64,000 bases of DNA, from contig KV423977.1 in NCBI GenBank assembly GCA_001632435.1, forward strand, positions 67,366 to 131,365. The letters are read 5' to 3'. Made by a program: the position numbers and the translations under genes. Source of the DNA: Calocera cornea HHB12733 (taxonomy: Eukaryota; Basidiomycota; Dacrymycetes; Dacrymycetales; Dacrymycetaceae). Below, piece by piece: positions 33,987 to 46,688 of the stretch (within the stretch, counting starts at the first letter, position 1; every line of letters begins with the position of its first letter). The notes below the pieces were generated by a model. That model saw only the letters and a program-made list of their open reading frames with translations. It was not told the origin of the DNA and ran no database searches.

Positions 33987-36900
33987 TCACCACCACCCAC
34001 CACCACCTGCAGTCCTCCTCCACCGCACTATTCTCCAGCCTCGCCCTGCCCGGCCTGGGGCTCCTGAGGAGCAAGTCGGGAAGCAGGCCCGGGTCCGCGG
34101 GCTCACCAGCCAGGGCCAGCCCGCGGCCCTCCCCCGCCTCGCCCTCGCCCTCGCCCTCGCCCTCGTCCCCTCGGTCTGCTGAGCCAGTCCCAATACCGCC
34201 GCTCGCACATCCGAACGGCCACAGATCCGTCTCCTCCCCCACGCCGCTCGCGGGCCGTGGGCCACCCTCGCCCAGGCGCAGAGAGCGGCCAAGCGTCGAC
34301 CGCGCGGTGCTGCTGTCCAAGCCCCTCCCTCCCTCCCCGCCCTCCCTGCCTTCCCCTCCCCCCAGCCTGCCCGCGCCCCGCACCCCCCTCGCCCTCACCA
34401 CCCCATCCCCAGCGCCCACAACCCCAGCAGTGACGCTCACACCCTCCTCGCCCCCCTCCACATCCACATCCACATCCACATCCACCCCCTCCTCCGCCTA
34501 CCCCGCCTTCCCCCCCTTCCCGGCCTATCCCACCCAGGTACATCCCACCTCCGCCCCAGCCTACCTGGCCCAAAGCGCCCTCGCGCTCCAGGGCCTCGGC
34601 CTGCCCGCAGCGGCGCTCGGCTCGCCCCTCGCCGGCGCACCCCCGGCGCACACTCTGTCGCCCCTGTCGGCGGCTGGGACCGCGTCCGGCGCTGGAGCTG
34701 GAGCTGGACCGGCCGCGCGCCAGAAACGGTTCTCGATCCGCCGCGCGCGGTCGTTCGACCGCCCGTCCGCGTCGGCCTCCTTCGCACCAGCAGCGCCCTT
34801 CCACCTCGCCGCATCTACCGCATCCACCTCCGCGCAGCCGTCCCACCCCGCGGGCCCCATCGCCCCCAGCTCCTCCCCCACGCGCACAGCGGCAGCTTCT
34901 GCAGCAGGCGCCGGAGGGGGAAGCGGAAGTGGAAGCGGGAAAGTCCACTTCGCCCCTCCCCCCGAGAAACGCCCGCGCAGACCCCGAACGGCCACGCTCC
35001 CCGTCCCGCCCCATCTGACCGTCACGGACCTGGGGGCGGTGGACGTGGGTGCTGGGGGGCGAGGGGCGTACAATCCCAATCCCAATTCCCATTCCCATTC
35101 CCACTACTACCAATCTCATCACCAGCAGAACGGCCGTCGGGCTCATGCTGCCGGCGAGGACGGGTGCGACTACGGAACCCAGCTGCCGCCGCTCCCGGTC
35201 TTCCCTGCCCTCCCCGCCCTCCCCGCCCTCCCCACAGCAGCACCAGCGCAGCCGCAGCCGCAAGAACAGGAAAAACGCTCCTTCTGGCGGCGCCGGCTGT
35301 CCACCTCCCGCCCGAGCAGCAGGGGCAAGGACGGCCCCAGCCCCAGCCCCAGCGTGGCACCGCCGACGCCGCCTGCGATGCCGGGCCAGGAGGGCCAGGG
35401 GGCGCCACCGGCGGGTTCGTACATGGAGAGGGGGCTTGCGCCTAGCCCGGACTTGGGGGTGGGCTGGGAGAGGGAGAGGGAGAGGGAGAGGGAGAAGGCG
35501 GGCGGCGCTGGAGGGGGAGGAGGGATGTGGGAGAAAGCTGCCAGACGGAGGGCTAGCAGTGCTTTCCTCAGGTTTGCGGGCATGGGCAGGGAGTCGGACG
35601 GGGAGAGGGAGAGGGATCAGCTGCAGCGGGAGGGGGCGAAGGAGCGGAGTGGGACGGCGATGATGATGCCGGGCGAGCAGCTGCAGCTGCAGCAGCAGTG
35701 GGGCGCTGGCAGCTGGGAGAGCCCGCGCCTCGGCCGGGAGAGCTGGGAGATGCAGGACCGGCACGGGCGGGCTGGTCCCGACGGGTCGATGGCCGGGGAT
35801 GCAGAGAGGGAGGGGGAAAGGGAGGACAGAGGCAGACGGCGAGCCAGCACCCTCCTGAGCCCCGTGCAGATCCGCCCGGCCCACTTCCAGCCTCATCCTC
35901 CGCCCCCGCTGCCTGGCGGGCCGGGGCTGCGGCGCGGGGATGCGAGTCCGGGCTCCAGCCCTGCTGGGGAGGTGCTCCACGCCGTCGGCTCGGCGAGCCC
36001 CGCATCCGGCTCGTTCGTCCAGGACAGCCCCGTCGCCGAGCACCCCTGGGCGCCGTCGCCCTCTCTCGGCGCGCCCTCCCCGACCATCGCTACGCCCACC
36101 TCGTCCGTCGCGCCCACCCCTCCCCCGCGCTCTAGGAGCACGACACTCGACTCGCTCGCCTCTTTGGCCTCCTTCCCCTGGGCCCGCAACTCGCTCATCC
36201 TCAGCGCCGCGCCGCACCCGCCCCTAGCGCCGGGAATGGGGCCGGGGTCGGGGCCGGAAGCAGCCACTCCCCCCGGGCCCAGCGCGCCCGCGCAGGCACC
36301 GGCCAGGCGCCCCAGCCTGAGCAGGATGGGCCTGCTGGGGCTGGGGAAGAAGGCTGGGTCTGTGCCGACCGGCTTGGGGAGCGTGCTGCATGAGAGTGGG
36401 AGCGTGCCCTCTGGTTTGGGGGGGACGGCCGCCGTGCTCGAGGAGGATGAGAGGCGGGAGAGGGAGAGGGAGCCGAGAAGGCGCAGGACGCAGGAGGAGG
36501 TCGAGCGGGATGTGGAGCTGGAGAGAGTCGTGCGGACTGTGAGCAGGGCCGAGCTGGCGGAGGTGCTCTGCGGGTGAGTAGCTGTGTTCTGGGAGGGGGC
36601 GCCAGTGCTGAGATGCAAGTGGTAGGACCCCGCTGCTCGCCCTGCACCTCGCGCGCATCCACCCGTCTCCCTTCCCCGCCCCGCAGCTGTACGCCCCCGG
36701 GCTCCCGATCGACATCTCCCTGCGTATGCTGCTCATGCACCTCGCGCTGCCGAAGGAGACGCAGGCGATCGACCGCTTCGTCGAGACGTTCGCGAGCACG
36801 TGGGCGGAGCGCTACCCGGGCCTCGTCAACACGGACCAGGCGTACATCCTCGCCTTCAGCATGATCATGCTGCATACGGACCACTTCAACCCGAGCAACA

Positions 36901-39549
36901 AGCGCAAGATGAGCAGGGAGGACTATGTGCGGAACACGAGGAGGGACGGCGGCGTGCCGGATGTGGTGCTCGAGGTGCGTGCACTGCTTTCTGATTTTGT
37001 GCTATGCTGAGCTGGATGGCAGTACTTTTACGACAACATCACCTTCACGCGCTTCATCTTCGTCGAGGACGCGGTCGACGTGCACGGACAGCGGTCATTC
37101 ATGCCTGCAGTGGACATCTCCCCGTCCGGCATCTCCGTCTCCCCAGCTGTGTCCGCCTCTGCCGGCGGCGGCCGCAGCAAAGGCAAGAAAATCGACGTGT
37201 ACTACCTGATTGCGCAGGGCCGGCTAGACCCGCTCCGTGCGCCTGTCGGTGCGTGGATCCCATCATTCGAGCCCTTCTCGTACGCTGGTACGAACGAAGG
37301 GGGCGCGGACGACTGGGTCGAGCGGTGCAACGATGCCTTTGCCGGGGCGGCAGAGGTTCGGGTAGACTCGGTCGCTGGCCGATCGACCTCCGGACTCGCT
37401 GGTCTGGGCAATTTCGGCTCGGGAGGCGGGGCAACCGCGAACGGCATCGGCACTGCTAGCATGACGGAGGCCCAGGACGGCGGGATGGTGCTCAAGCTCA
37501 CCAAGGTCGGCGCGCTCCTCCGGCGGCAGGTGGACGGCGACGGCGGGCGCAAGAACAGCCACAAGTGGCGCAACCTGGGCGTAGCGCTCACCGGCAGCCA
37601 GCTGCTCTTCTTCAAAGACCCGAACTGGATCGTCAACCTGAAGGATGGCGCGGATGCGGCTAGGCGCGCTGGCAACCAGCCGCCGAGACTGGCTGTCTTC
37701 AGACCTGATGACTGGGTTTCGCTCAGGGATGCCGTGGCGTTGTTCGACACCACGTACCTTGAGGTGCGCCCTCTTCGCGCGGCTGTAGAGACTTGCTGAT
37801 GTTGTTTAGACTGAGCATACCTTCCGCCTTGTTCTTCCGCATAAGAAGCAGTACCTCTTCCAGGTGGCCGGCGAGGATGAGGTTAACGAATGGATGGCCC
37901 TGATCAACTACGCCGCGAGCTTCAAGACCGCCGGCGTACGGATGCGCTCTGCAGGCATGACAAGCCGCCAGCTCGGCCTCGCCGCACTGGCCGCAGCCGA
38001 GTCGCACGTCCGCGAGGTGCGGTCCGCGAGCGGAGCCAGCTCGCCCGCGCACCTGAGCAGGGTCGTGTCGCTGGACGACACGCCTCCCACGGCGTCGCCC
38101 GGCGAGCTGACACCCGTCGAGTCCGGCACAGACAGCGCCACGGCCGTGTCCAACTCGCCGTCCCTGCCGTCCCTCCCCGACCCGGCGGACCAGCTCGAAG
38201 CCACCTTCCGGGAGATCAAAGCCGAGCTGGCGGCGATCCGGCCCGGGCTGGCCGAGCTAGGACTGGGTGTGCCCCCGCTCGCAGCGGCGCGCAAGAGCCC
38301 GTCCGTGCGCGCGCAGAGCCTGTTCGTCGGCCCGAGCGCGGAGCACGCGAGCCCACACCAGCCGGAGATGACCCGCTCGAGCAGCCTCGGCCCGCTCACG
38401 TACAGCAGCGTCAACTCGTCGGGCGAGTTCAGCATCCGCAAAGGCTGGCTCGCCTCCCGCTCAGAGGTCATCGAGCGCAAGATCGCCTCCGTAGAGCAGG
38501 ACATTGCCAAGCTCGAGCCGCACGTCGAGGCGGACCTCCGTGCCGCGCGCAACCTCGCCATGCTCACGCCGTTCCTCAAGTCCACGCGGGAGAAGATCAA
38601 CGCGGCCGTCCAGCCGCTCGCGCGGCGCGTCACACAGCTGCGCATGGACCTGGCGCGGCTGCGGTGCTACTGCGACGTCCTGCGCGCGGACCTGGACGCG
38701 GAGCAGCGCGAGTGGGCGTCGACCAAGCAGACGGCGTTCGACGCGGCCGAGGCGCGCCTGGGGGGCGGTGCCCGCGCGCGAGGCGGCGGGTTGCGCGTCG
38801 ATGTCCCGCGCATGACGCTGTCGATGCACCTCGAGTCTCCGCGGGAGATGCTGACGGACCCGGACTCGACCGAGCCGGACGGCGAGGGCGAAGGGGAGGC
38901 GCAGCAGCTGCACAGGTTCCGCTTCGGGCTCGGGCTCGGCTCGGCGGGCCTGCGCGAGGGCCGCCCAGCGAGCACTATGACGGCGGACTCGTTCCCCTCT
39001 GCGGGCGCGGTGGACACGCCGGGCGAGGAGCGCACGTGGAGTCCTGGCCCGGGGTACAGCACGGGCCCCGGAACGGGGACAGGGATGGACAGCTCCTCCG
39101 GACCGGGGCCGGGGCCGGGGTCGGGGTTCCAATCGCCCATGAGCCTCTTCCGATCCCGGTCTACGCTGGGCAGTGGCAGTGGCAGCTTCACGCTCGGCTC
39201 GGAGGGGGAGGGCGCGCCGACGCCTACGCGGGGGCGGTTCTCCCTCGACACGCCTACGCCCGGCTCGGCAGGGGGGGAGGCGGTCCCCGCTGGGCCGGGT
39301 ATCGGCGAAGGGAGCGAACGGGCGGGGCGCGCTCCTTCCCCCGCGCATGCGGGTTCCCGGGATGCGCAGCCTAGGGACGGAGGGGAGGCAGGGGCGCCGA
39401 GAGCGAGCCCCGTGGCCGTGGAGGAGGAGGCGGAGGAGTGGGAGAAGACGCGCGCGGCCAAGCGGGTGTCGCTCGTCCGGATCCCGGAGCGGGGGCTGCA
39501 CCCCAGGGTGCCGGTGCATTCGCAGGCGAGCTCGGGCGGGGCGGAGTGA
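33563..39549 (+). CDS. SYT1: SYT1-like Arf guanine-nucleotide exchange factor (Sec7-PH)
   Basis: Four exons join in phase (33563-36573, 36626-36974, 37023-37763, 37810-39549) to about 1946 residues. The first ~980 residues are disordered, rich in Pro/Ser, with Thr, Gln-Pro and Arg-Glu runs. The Sec7 domain follows (about 985-1165): LPIDISLRMLLMHLALPKET, then AYILAFSMIMLHTDHFNPSN and KRKMSREDYVRNTRR, the catalytic Sec7 signature that loads GTP on Arf GTPases. A PH domain covers about 1270-1405 (KWRNLGVALTGSQLLFFKD; the last strand is in exon 4), and a coiled coil lies near 1575-1650. This Sec7-PH order matches yeast Syt1 and its basidiomycete relatives, which act in Golgi/endosome secretion. 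Start uncertain: the N-terminus is low complexity and a later ATG is possible. Confidence 0.85.
33957..33985 (+). repeat. ACG trinucleotide run inside SYT1-like gene
   Basis: About nine consecutive ACG codons encode a threonine run in the disordered N-terminus. Similar in-frame runs lie nearby: CAACCG near 33895-33915, ACATCC near 34460-34485 and GGGAGA near 35466-35500. Confidence 0.85.
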
Positions 39550-39800
39550 TCGGAACCTTCTTCCTGTCCTGTCGTCTTCGGAGCTGGTAGAGTCGAGTAG
39601 AGTAGAGTGTAGGATCCATCCTTTCTGACTATTGATCCAATTGGGATTCCTGTTTCCGGAAGGTGGGCTCGGCCCGAGATTTTGGTGGGCCCTGTGCGGG
39701 AGTATTTCTGTGCGCTGCCTGGACCGACGGTGCCAGTGTCCACTGACCCGTCTGCGGGCGACGTTGGAGCGGCTCGCCCTCGCACGTTGAGCACAACCCG

Positions 39801-42529
39801 ATGGCCAGCATGCTCCGTCCCTGCACCCGCCTCCGCCAACCACCAGGGGCATCCCCGCTCTCGCTCCCGATCCCCCGCGCACTCGCCCGCGCCGCCTCGT
39901 CCAACCCCGCCCGCCGCCCACCCACAGGCCCCCGCGCACTCACCAGCCCACCCGCCCCTCCCCCGGCCACCCGCCCGGCCCAGCCCCAGCCCCAGCCCCA
40001 GCCCCAGCTCCAGCCCCAGAGCCAGACCCAGACCCAGAGCCCGGCCCGCAAGCTGCCCATCCCAAAATGGAGCATCGTCCCCCCTCCCTCGGGCGAGCCG
40101 TTCCCCGCCCCCTCCCGCGCAGACGCCACCCTCCCTTTCTGGACCGCACCCACTGCCCACCCGAGCACCGGCCCCGGCCCCGGCGCCGACCCCGACCCCG
40201 AGCCGGCGGACCCGGCCGGGCGCGAGATCCACCAGCTGGCGGGGATCGCCCCGGCCGCTGCTGAGCGCTTGTGCGATGCGCTCGGGGTTGGGATGGACTG
40301 GCTGGCGGGCGTGCTCAGTGCTGCTCACGACCGGAAGAGGCCGCTGGACGACGTCCTCGCTGCTGCGGAGGGCACGCGCGGCAAGGGCGGCCCGGGCGAG
40401 GCCCTGCCCAGGATCGCCCTGCTGGTGAAGGACAATAAACGTATGTATTGCTGGCGAGGACCGGAGGCGTGGGATCGGGAGAAGGGCTGATCCCCGTGTA
40501 CGCCAGGCTTCTTCGCAATCAAAGAGCGCCTCCTGCGCGCGGCGCTGCACAACGCGCCGCGGCACCGCGCCGGGCGGCTGCTGCAGCAGCTGGTCGCCCT
40601 CAAGAAGGCCGACCGCCTCATCGCGCCCTCCGCGCCGACCGTGCTGGCCTGGCACGAGCTCGACGAGGAGATCTCGCGCTTCGTGCGCGCGCAGGCCCCG
40701 GGCGCGCTCACCGCCCGCGCCCAGGCCGCGCTCGGCGAGATGGAGGACGACGCCGCGGCGGGCATGCTGTCCCGCGCACGGGTCCGCGAGCTCGTCCTGC
40801 GTGCGCGGCACGCGCTCGAGCGCGAGGTCAAGGACCACCCTGGGCCGGACTCGGCGCGCGCCATGACGATGCTGGGCAACCTGTGGGCGGAGGGCAGGAT
40901 GGGCCGCGCGGGGAGCAAGAAGGGCCAGCGGACGCTCAGGAAGGAGTGCAGGTACTGGTGGGCCAAGGCGGCCAAGCTTGGTGCGCCTCTCTCTCTCTCT
41001 GCTTCCCGTGTTACTACTGCAGGCGGCGGGCTGACTTTGCGTGCCTGCGTTGCAGGCCACGCACCCGCGATCAGCAGGCTCGTGTTCGAGCTCTCCCCGC
41101 TCGCCGCGGTAGACAGATACGGCGAGCGGCTGCTGCGGGCGTTCCCCAAGCTCGCGCTCGCGCACGCCTCCCGCCTCGTCCTCCCCAAAGCGTGGGGCGG
41201 CTCCCTCTCGGCCCAGTTCTACTACACGGACCGCGCGCTGGCCCCCGAGGAGCACCGCCGGCGCTGGGGCGTGCTGCCGGACGACGCGGAGGCGGCGGAG
41301 CGGTTTGCGTGGGCGGGCCGGAGGGGGGACGGGCGGGGCAAGCTCGGCTGGGCCAGGATGATGCTCTTTGGCCGGGCGGGGTTGGGCGACGGGAGGAGGT
41401 GGATGGCCCGCTGGGAGAGGGAGTGGAGGGCTTGGTGGGAGCGGGGCGAGGCCGGGGGGGAGGAGGACATGGTTCCTGGGACGGGCGACGGCGGGGCGGG
41501 CGTGGAGAGGGCTCGGGAGGCTAGGGAGGCGAAGAAGGCTAGGAGGGCTGAGGCTGCTGGGGCGGAGGCGGAGGAGGACGAGGGGTTAGAGGAGGACGAG
41601 GACGAGGACGAGTGGGATGAGATGGAGGAGGACCCAGGCCAGGAGAGCCAGGAGCGCAACATCGACCAGGACGAGGAGGTCGAACGCCGGCTCACTCACC
41701 TGAGCGCAGAGGTCAGTGCTTCCTCCCCCGCCCCCGCAGGAGCCCGGTCGGAGCGGCGGCTGATGCGGCTGCGGCTGGACAACAGGTCGAGAGGTGGGAG
41801 CAAGAGTGGGCGCAAGCGCGCGCCGCGCTGCTCAGCGAGGCCAAGGCCAAGGCGGACGCGGGGACGGGGTCGGGGACGGGCGGGGCGGCGGCGGCTGCGT
41901 TACGGGGAGGGGGATATGGGGCGCTGCGGGGGGGTGGAGGGGATGGGCCGGACGCGGAGGCGGGCGAGGAGGCTGCACCGCGGTCTGCTGCAGGCGGGTC
42001 AGGTGCGCCGGAGTTGGAGGCTGCGCATGAGCAGCCTGCACTGGAAGCGAGCACACTGGACGGTGCCGTGTCAGACGGAGCGAGGCTGGGAGGAGAAGTG
42101 CCTGAGGCGGCGAGCGGGGCTGGAGTGCTGGCGGCCGAGGCAGGGGCGCCCGAAGCAGCGTCAAAGAGCGCCAAGCTGCGGTCCGGCAAGCTGCTGGTGG
42201 ACCTGTCCGCCGAGGCCTCTGGACCGCCGCTCGACCCGGCCGAGCTCCTGGCCAAGCAGCGCACTTTCCCGCTGTTCGACGCGGACGGGCGGGCGATCGC
42301 GCCTCCCCTGGACCGCGCGCCCACGCGGCTCGAGGTGATCGAGTGCGCGATCCGCCTCCTCGACGCCCAGCACAGGGTCGACGACGGCATCCGCAAGGGC
42401 TACGCGGGGCTCTACCGGCTCGCGATGCGCCTGCTTGAGGAGGCCAAGCGCGGCGAGCCGGCCATGCCCACCGAGTCGGACTGGACGGTGGACAGGTTCA
42501 GGACGAGGAACAGCGGAGACGTGTGGTAG
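39801..42529 (+). CDS. Sel1-like mitochondrial protein, copy 1 (837 residues)
   Basis: Exons 39801-40440, 40507-40980, 41056-41711 and 41786-42529 join in phase. The first ~50 residues are rich in Arg, Ser and Ala with no acidic residue, a good mitochondrial targeting signal. A Pro/Gln-rich linker follows. The middle holds Sel1/TPR-like helical pairs (SARAMTMLGNLWAEGRMG, then YWWAKAAKLGHAPAISRLVF; later GKLGWARMMLFG). An acidic, low-complexity insert (EEDEGLEEDEDEDEWDEMEED) separates them from the C-terminal block TRLEVIECAIRLLDAQH and GLYRLAMRLLEEAKRGEPAMP. The gene at 44315-46408 on the opposite strand shares the same order and motifs. Helical-repeat proteins of this type usually bind other proteins or RNA; the role here is unknown. 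Confidence 0.7.
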
Positions 42530-42751
42530 GCGTTTGGGCGCTCGTTTCCGGGCGTGGAGGTGTCGAGCGGGAGCGAGGGCGGTACGTTACAGTATTAGCC
42601 TAGTAGGGGCACGTCGCCCGATTTACCCCGCATTGAAATCAGAACCCCACACACTCGTCATCACATGCCCGATACTCCTCCAGCTCGCCCCGTTATCCCC
42701 TCTCCCCACCTACCACCCACCCTTCGCCAGTAGAGTGCCTAGCCGCTGAAC

Positions 42752-44086
42752 ATGGCCCTCGTAAACGTCCTCGACTCCCCCGACATCTCCTGGCAAGGCA
42801 GGTGGAGCGCCTCCCACCCTCACACCAGCGCCTGGGGCGCCAGCGTCATCCTGTTCAAGACCTCCGCTCCAAACATCGTGCTCAAGACTGGGGCAGGGTC
42901 GAAGGGCTTCACTGGTACGTACCTTCACGCGTGTTCAGGCACGTCGTTGATTGGGGAGGGCAGTGACCTCCATCCGGTTCGGAAAGATTGACGAGCCGTG
43001 TGTCATCTGTGAGCCGCCTGCCTTGCACTCCGCACTCAACCTGACCCAGGTTCAGTCTGGAGGGTCGGGCACGGGGAGATCCAGAGGAGGGAGATCAAGG
43101 GCGCTCAGGAGGTCGTGCTGAGCGATGAGGCCGGGAGCGAGGAGCGGGTTGTAGAGCTGGTGTTTGGCGAGATTGGAGGACATCTGGAGATCGACAGTCT
43201 TCTGATATCTGGTGCGCCCCGCACTGCGCACTACACAGCGGTAGGCCGCCGCTGAACTACTGTATGACAGAGACTCACACCCTCGTCCCCGTCTTCGCCC
43301 CCTCGCCCACCCCGCCCCTCAGACTCCTCTTCATCGGCGCCTCCCAGACCTCGGGCTTCTCCACCCCCTTCCACACCCCGCCCGTCCTGCCCTCCGGGTC
43401 CTTCACCTCCTGGCCGCTCATCTTCACCCGCACCCTGCGCGAGGAGGACAGGGACGTGCGCACGACCGTGGTGGCGAGGCCGGGGATCCGCTTGTGCTCC
43501 GGACTGGTCGAGGGGGAGGAGGTGCTCGGCATGGATAGGCGGTTCTGGGAGGGGTGGGACGGGGTGGGCGGGTTTGGCGGGAGCGTGGGAGGCGCGGAGG
43601 CCGACAAGGGCGAGGTGGTCTTTATCTCTATCGGTGAGCATCTTGCGTATTGCCCTTGCCATGGAAACAGGACGCGACGCTGATGACGGATGGGCGGTGA
43701 CAGGCTCGAACGACATGGCCACGGGCGTGTCGCAGGCGGAGTACCTGAGCGGCCTGCAGCGCTTCCTCAACGCGCTCGTCTCGCGCCTCTCCCCGCACGT
43801 CAAGCACCTCGTCTTCGTCGCCCCCTTCGGCTTCCACACGCGCTCCGCGGGCGGCAGCTGGGCCCGCCAGGGCGTGTTCGAGCCCCAGACGAAGGACATG
43901 CTGGACGCGCTGTCGGACGAGTGGGAGGAGAGGGGGTACGCCGAGCAGGTCTGGCACTGCGATACTGCTGGCTGGGTCAATGGGGACCGGTGCCCCGATG
44001 GGCTGCACTTTGATGAGCAGGGGCATGGGGATGTGGCGAGGAGGCTCAGGGAGTGGTGTGAGGCCCATCTTGGAGACGTGTTCTGA
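42752..44086 (+). CDS. SGNH-type hydrolase/esterase, CE2-like (371 residues)
   Basis: Five exons join in phase: 42752-42914, 42964-43008, 43050-43211, 43271-43633 and 43704-44086. A beta-rich N-terminal domain (about 1-135) precedes an SGNH hydrolase fold. The nucleophile is Ser148 in LLFIGASQTSG (block I), Asn247 sits in ISIGSNDM (block III) and the Asp343-His346 pair in DGLHFDEQGH (block V). N-terminal jelly roll plus SGNH is the layout of carbohydrate esterase family 2 and similar fungal acetylesterases, so deacetylation of a sugar or glycan is likely, but the substrate is not shown. No signal peptide is visible, which is odd for a cell-wall-acting enzyme and points to an intracellular substrate. 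It lies between two inverted Sel1-like paralogues. Confidence 0.8.
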
Positions 44087-44314
44087 AGGACGGCAATTCA
44101 TCGGGCTGGAAGTGTAGAGTAACATGTATGAAAGGTGTACATTGTTGGCCAGGTGTTGGAGTACTAAGTGAAATCACATACGTAACGCAATGAAGCGCCA
44201 CGGCATGGACTGGTGGCAACAACGGAGAATTGACGCGAAGATAGTATGCTGCCCTCTGTCTGTCACAGGGACGCTCTAGCATGGCTCGAGATCGTGTTAC
44301 TCATCGACTGTTGT

Positions 44315-46408
44315 CTATAACAAGAATGATGCCTCATCTGGAGCGTCTGGGAACCAGGCCGGCAGGCCGAAGTTTGCGTCTGGCAGAGCGCGCGTTGCCA
44401 GTTGTGCTGGAGCAAATGTTATTCTCTGATCAGCACGCGCGCCAGCGGTCCACGCACCTATCGAAGCCCCCTTGTGCACGAGCAGGATATCTTCAGGAGC
44501 GGGCAGAGCCGGCTCGCCCTTTAGAGCTTCCTGACGCAGGCGGGCCGCCAGCACGTACAAGCCCGTCCGTTCCATCCTGTGCTTCCTGGGGATGAACCGA
44601 CTGTACATCAGCCTGAGTGCCGCGTCGATCTTTTCCAACCGCGTCGAGCTTCGTATTTCACGCTCCCAAATCTCCTTGCCCTCCTGATCAAATGAGAACG
44701 GCCATATTTCCCTGTCGGGCTTAGGTGACAATCCCTCGGCTACATCCTCGAATCCACGGCGTTGACCATCGACGTCTTCATTCGTATCTGACACGAGCTC
44801 TTTCCCACCCGCGGCTATATCCTGGCGATAACGCTCCAAGAGCTCGATGCCGCTGTTTAAGTCCGCAAGATCGTACAGCAACAGCTCGGCCCATCCCAGT
44901 TTGCCTTCAGAGATCCGTTGGCGACCGCTCCAAGCGTAGTACATTGCCGCCTTCTGGGGGTCAGGGCTGTTGCCCCAGAAGTGTATATGGTCGACCTCCA
45001 ACATCCCTGGACGTAGGTGGAACCATTGCGCTGCTCGAGCTGCCAGCCAGGCGGTTTCGTGAACACGGGCCTCGACGTAATTCCTCGCCGCAGCGTGGTC
45101 CTTCGGGAAATATCGGTACGGACCCAAAGGACCAAGATGGTATGCAAGCAACCAAGTTGCTGAGTGAGATCCTTGAAATGAGGTATGAAGGTGCGCATCT
45201 TTCGCCTGAACTTTGCACGCACCATATTTAAAGCCTTCTTCCCACCACAGCTTGGCCAAGAACGCGTCTCGTGGGACAAGCTTCCCATCAAAGAAGAGAC
45301 TGCCAAGTGTAGTCATTGCAAGGCTGTAACGTCTCACCGCAGCCAGCTGCAAGTTCTCAATGGCCATGCGGCTCAGATGCTCTTTCTTCTCCTCTGTAAG
45401 CGTGCCGTCTTTCCATAGTCGGTCGCCCTCTTGCTTGGCAGAAAGCCCAAGATATGTATAAGCCCGATCTTCTCCGCGTTCGATGAACCGTGCAAGTGCT
45501 TTGTTGACAGTTTCGTATGACGTCAGCGGCATAGTGCGGACTGCAACATCGTCGAAGTTCCACGCTTTGTATCTCAATATTTGGAAGGCCGCGTCAACCA
45601 TTCCCCCTTCTTCGCCGCGGTTCATGGCTATCCTCAGTATTCGATCCCTGATGACTCCCAGCCCTACAGGTATACCACATAAATCTTTGGGCCATGAGAG
45701 ACGTGAAAACAAACTTTACTCTTTGATATCGGCATCGTCTTCCCCATGTGATATAGGATTTCGTGCGGGGGAAGTCTGTAGCCTTCGGCAACTGGTGTCG
45801 TGTTAGTTAGTTCATAAGTAGAGCGATATATCCCCACCTTTAAGTATCTTCCCTTCTGGAGCATACCTGTTCCAGCACAGCGCCGCAATCTCCAGGAGAG
45901 CCTCTGGGGTTATGTCGGAAATTGCACGAAGATTCTCAAACTTTGATAGACCGGTCTTCTCCCACAACAGTCGTGCCTGCTGCATGTTGGGCCCCTGGAG
46001 AGCAGGGGGGACGGTGGAGCTATCAGGTCCTTTGTCGAAAGCGAAAGGGTGCGTATTAGAGCTCTTCTTACCGGACCAGAATGGCTGGTGCGTGGGTTGA
46101 AAGAAGCCTGCGGCAGACCATGGCTGCGGTGGTCGAGAATCGGATGCCTGCTCGGTCTCATACCTGGAGGGTTGAGTGTGGGAATGCTGTGAGATGACTT
46201 GTGTACGTGGGAGTGAGGATTCGGGAGGATCCAAAACGTCCAAAGCTTCCTCCTGCGTTGCCTCAGTAGACGTCCCGGTGGAATATTGTGAGCCTTGTAT
46301 TGTAGCCGGAGTACCCCGCCGCCTTGGGGCACGTAAGCCAGTCGTTCCAGCCCGCTGCCGGAGAGCGGGCGGAATCTTCATTAGATTTCGTGCATAGGTA
46401 CCGGCCAT
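44315..46408 (-). CDS. Sel1-like mitochondrial protein, copy 2 (660 residues)
   Basis: Exon 1 is 46408-45838, exon 2 is 45782-45720 and exon 3 is 45663-44315, all in phase. The N-terminus is Arg-rich (YARNLMKIPPALRQRAG) and looks like a mitochondrial presequence. Exon 2 is only 63 bases. The core has Sel1-like helical pairs: SLAMTTLGSLFFDGKLVP then LAKLWWEEGFKYGACK, a KAAMYYAWSGRQRISEGKLG block, and a C-terminal TRLEKIDAALRLMYSR with GLYVLAARLRQEALKGEPAL. These match the gene at 39801-42529, including GVIRDRILRIAM against FAIKERLLRAAL after the intron, so the two are paralogues in inverted, convergent arrangement around the SGNH hydrolase. The function is unknown. Confidence 0.75.
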
Positions 46409-46688
46409 CGTCAAGCTCTAGACACAGTACAGTAGCCAAGATTCCGGTCGTAGAGGGATCTGTCGCACCGTTAACGGAGAGCGATGCTTCGCGACTCCAA
46501 AAAATCACGACCCTGAACGGAAGTATTTCGAAGCTCACGTGAAGCGCCGAGCCGACTCCGAGAGGGGAAGTAATAAAATCGATCACAGAGCAGAATACCC
46601 AATGAATGCAGAGTGCTACAGGATGAATATAACGAAAGGTATGCAGATGAAATACGAGAGCTAAAATAGTCGAACATCATTATATCGA
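46409..46688. other. Short spacer between Sel1-like copy 2 and NOP7
   Basis: Holds the promoter side of the Sel1-like gene and the 3' flank of NOP7. Nothing else was seen. Confidence 0.4.

Noticed and set aside
37890..39374. 494-codon plus-strand frame overlapping the SYT1-like gene
   Set aside because: It is the wrong frame of exon 4, rich in Arg/Gly/Pro, while the other frame carries the PH-domain end and coiled coil.
38667..41255. 862-codon open frame on the minus strand, with others of 492 (38461-39939) and 704 codons (34103-36217)
   Set aside because: They lie antisense to well supported exons in a GC-rich region where stop codons are rare; composition is low complexity and no motif is present.
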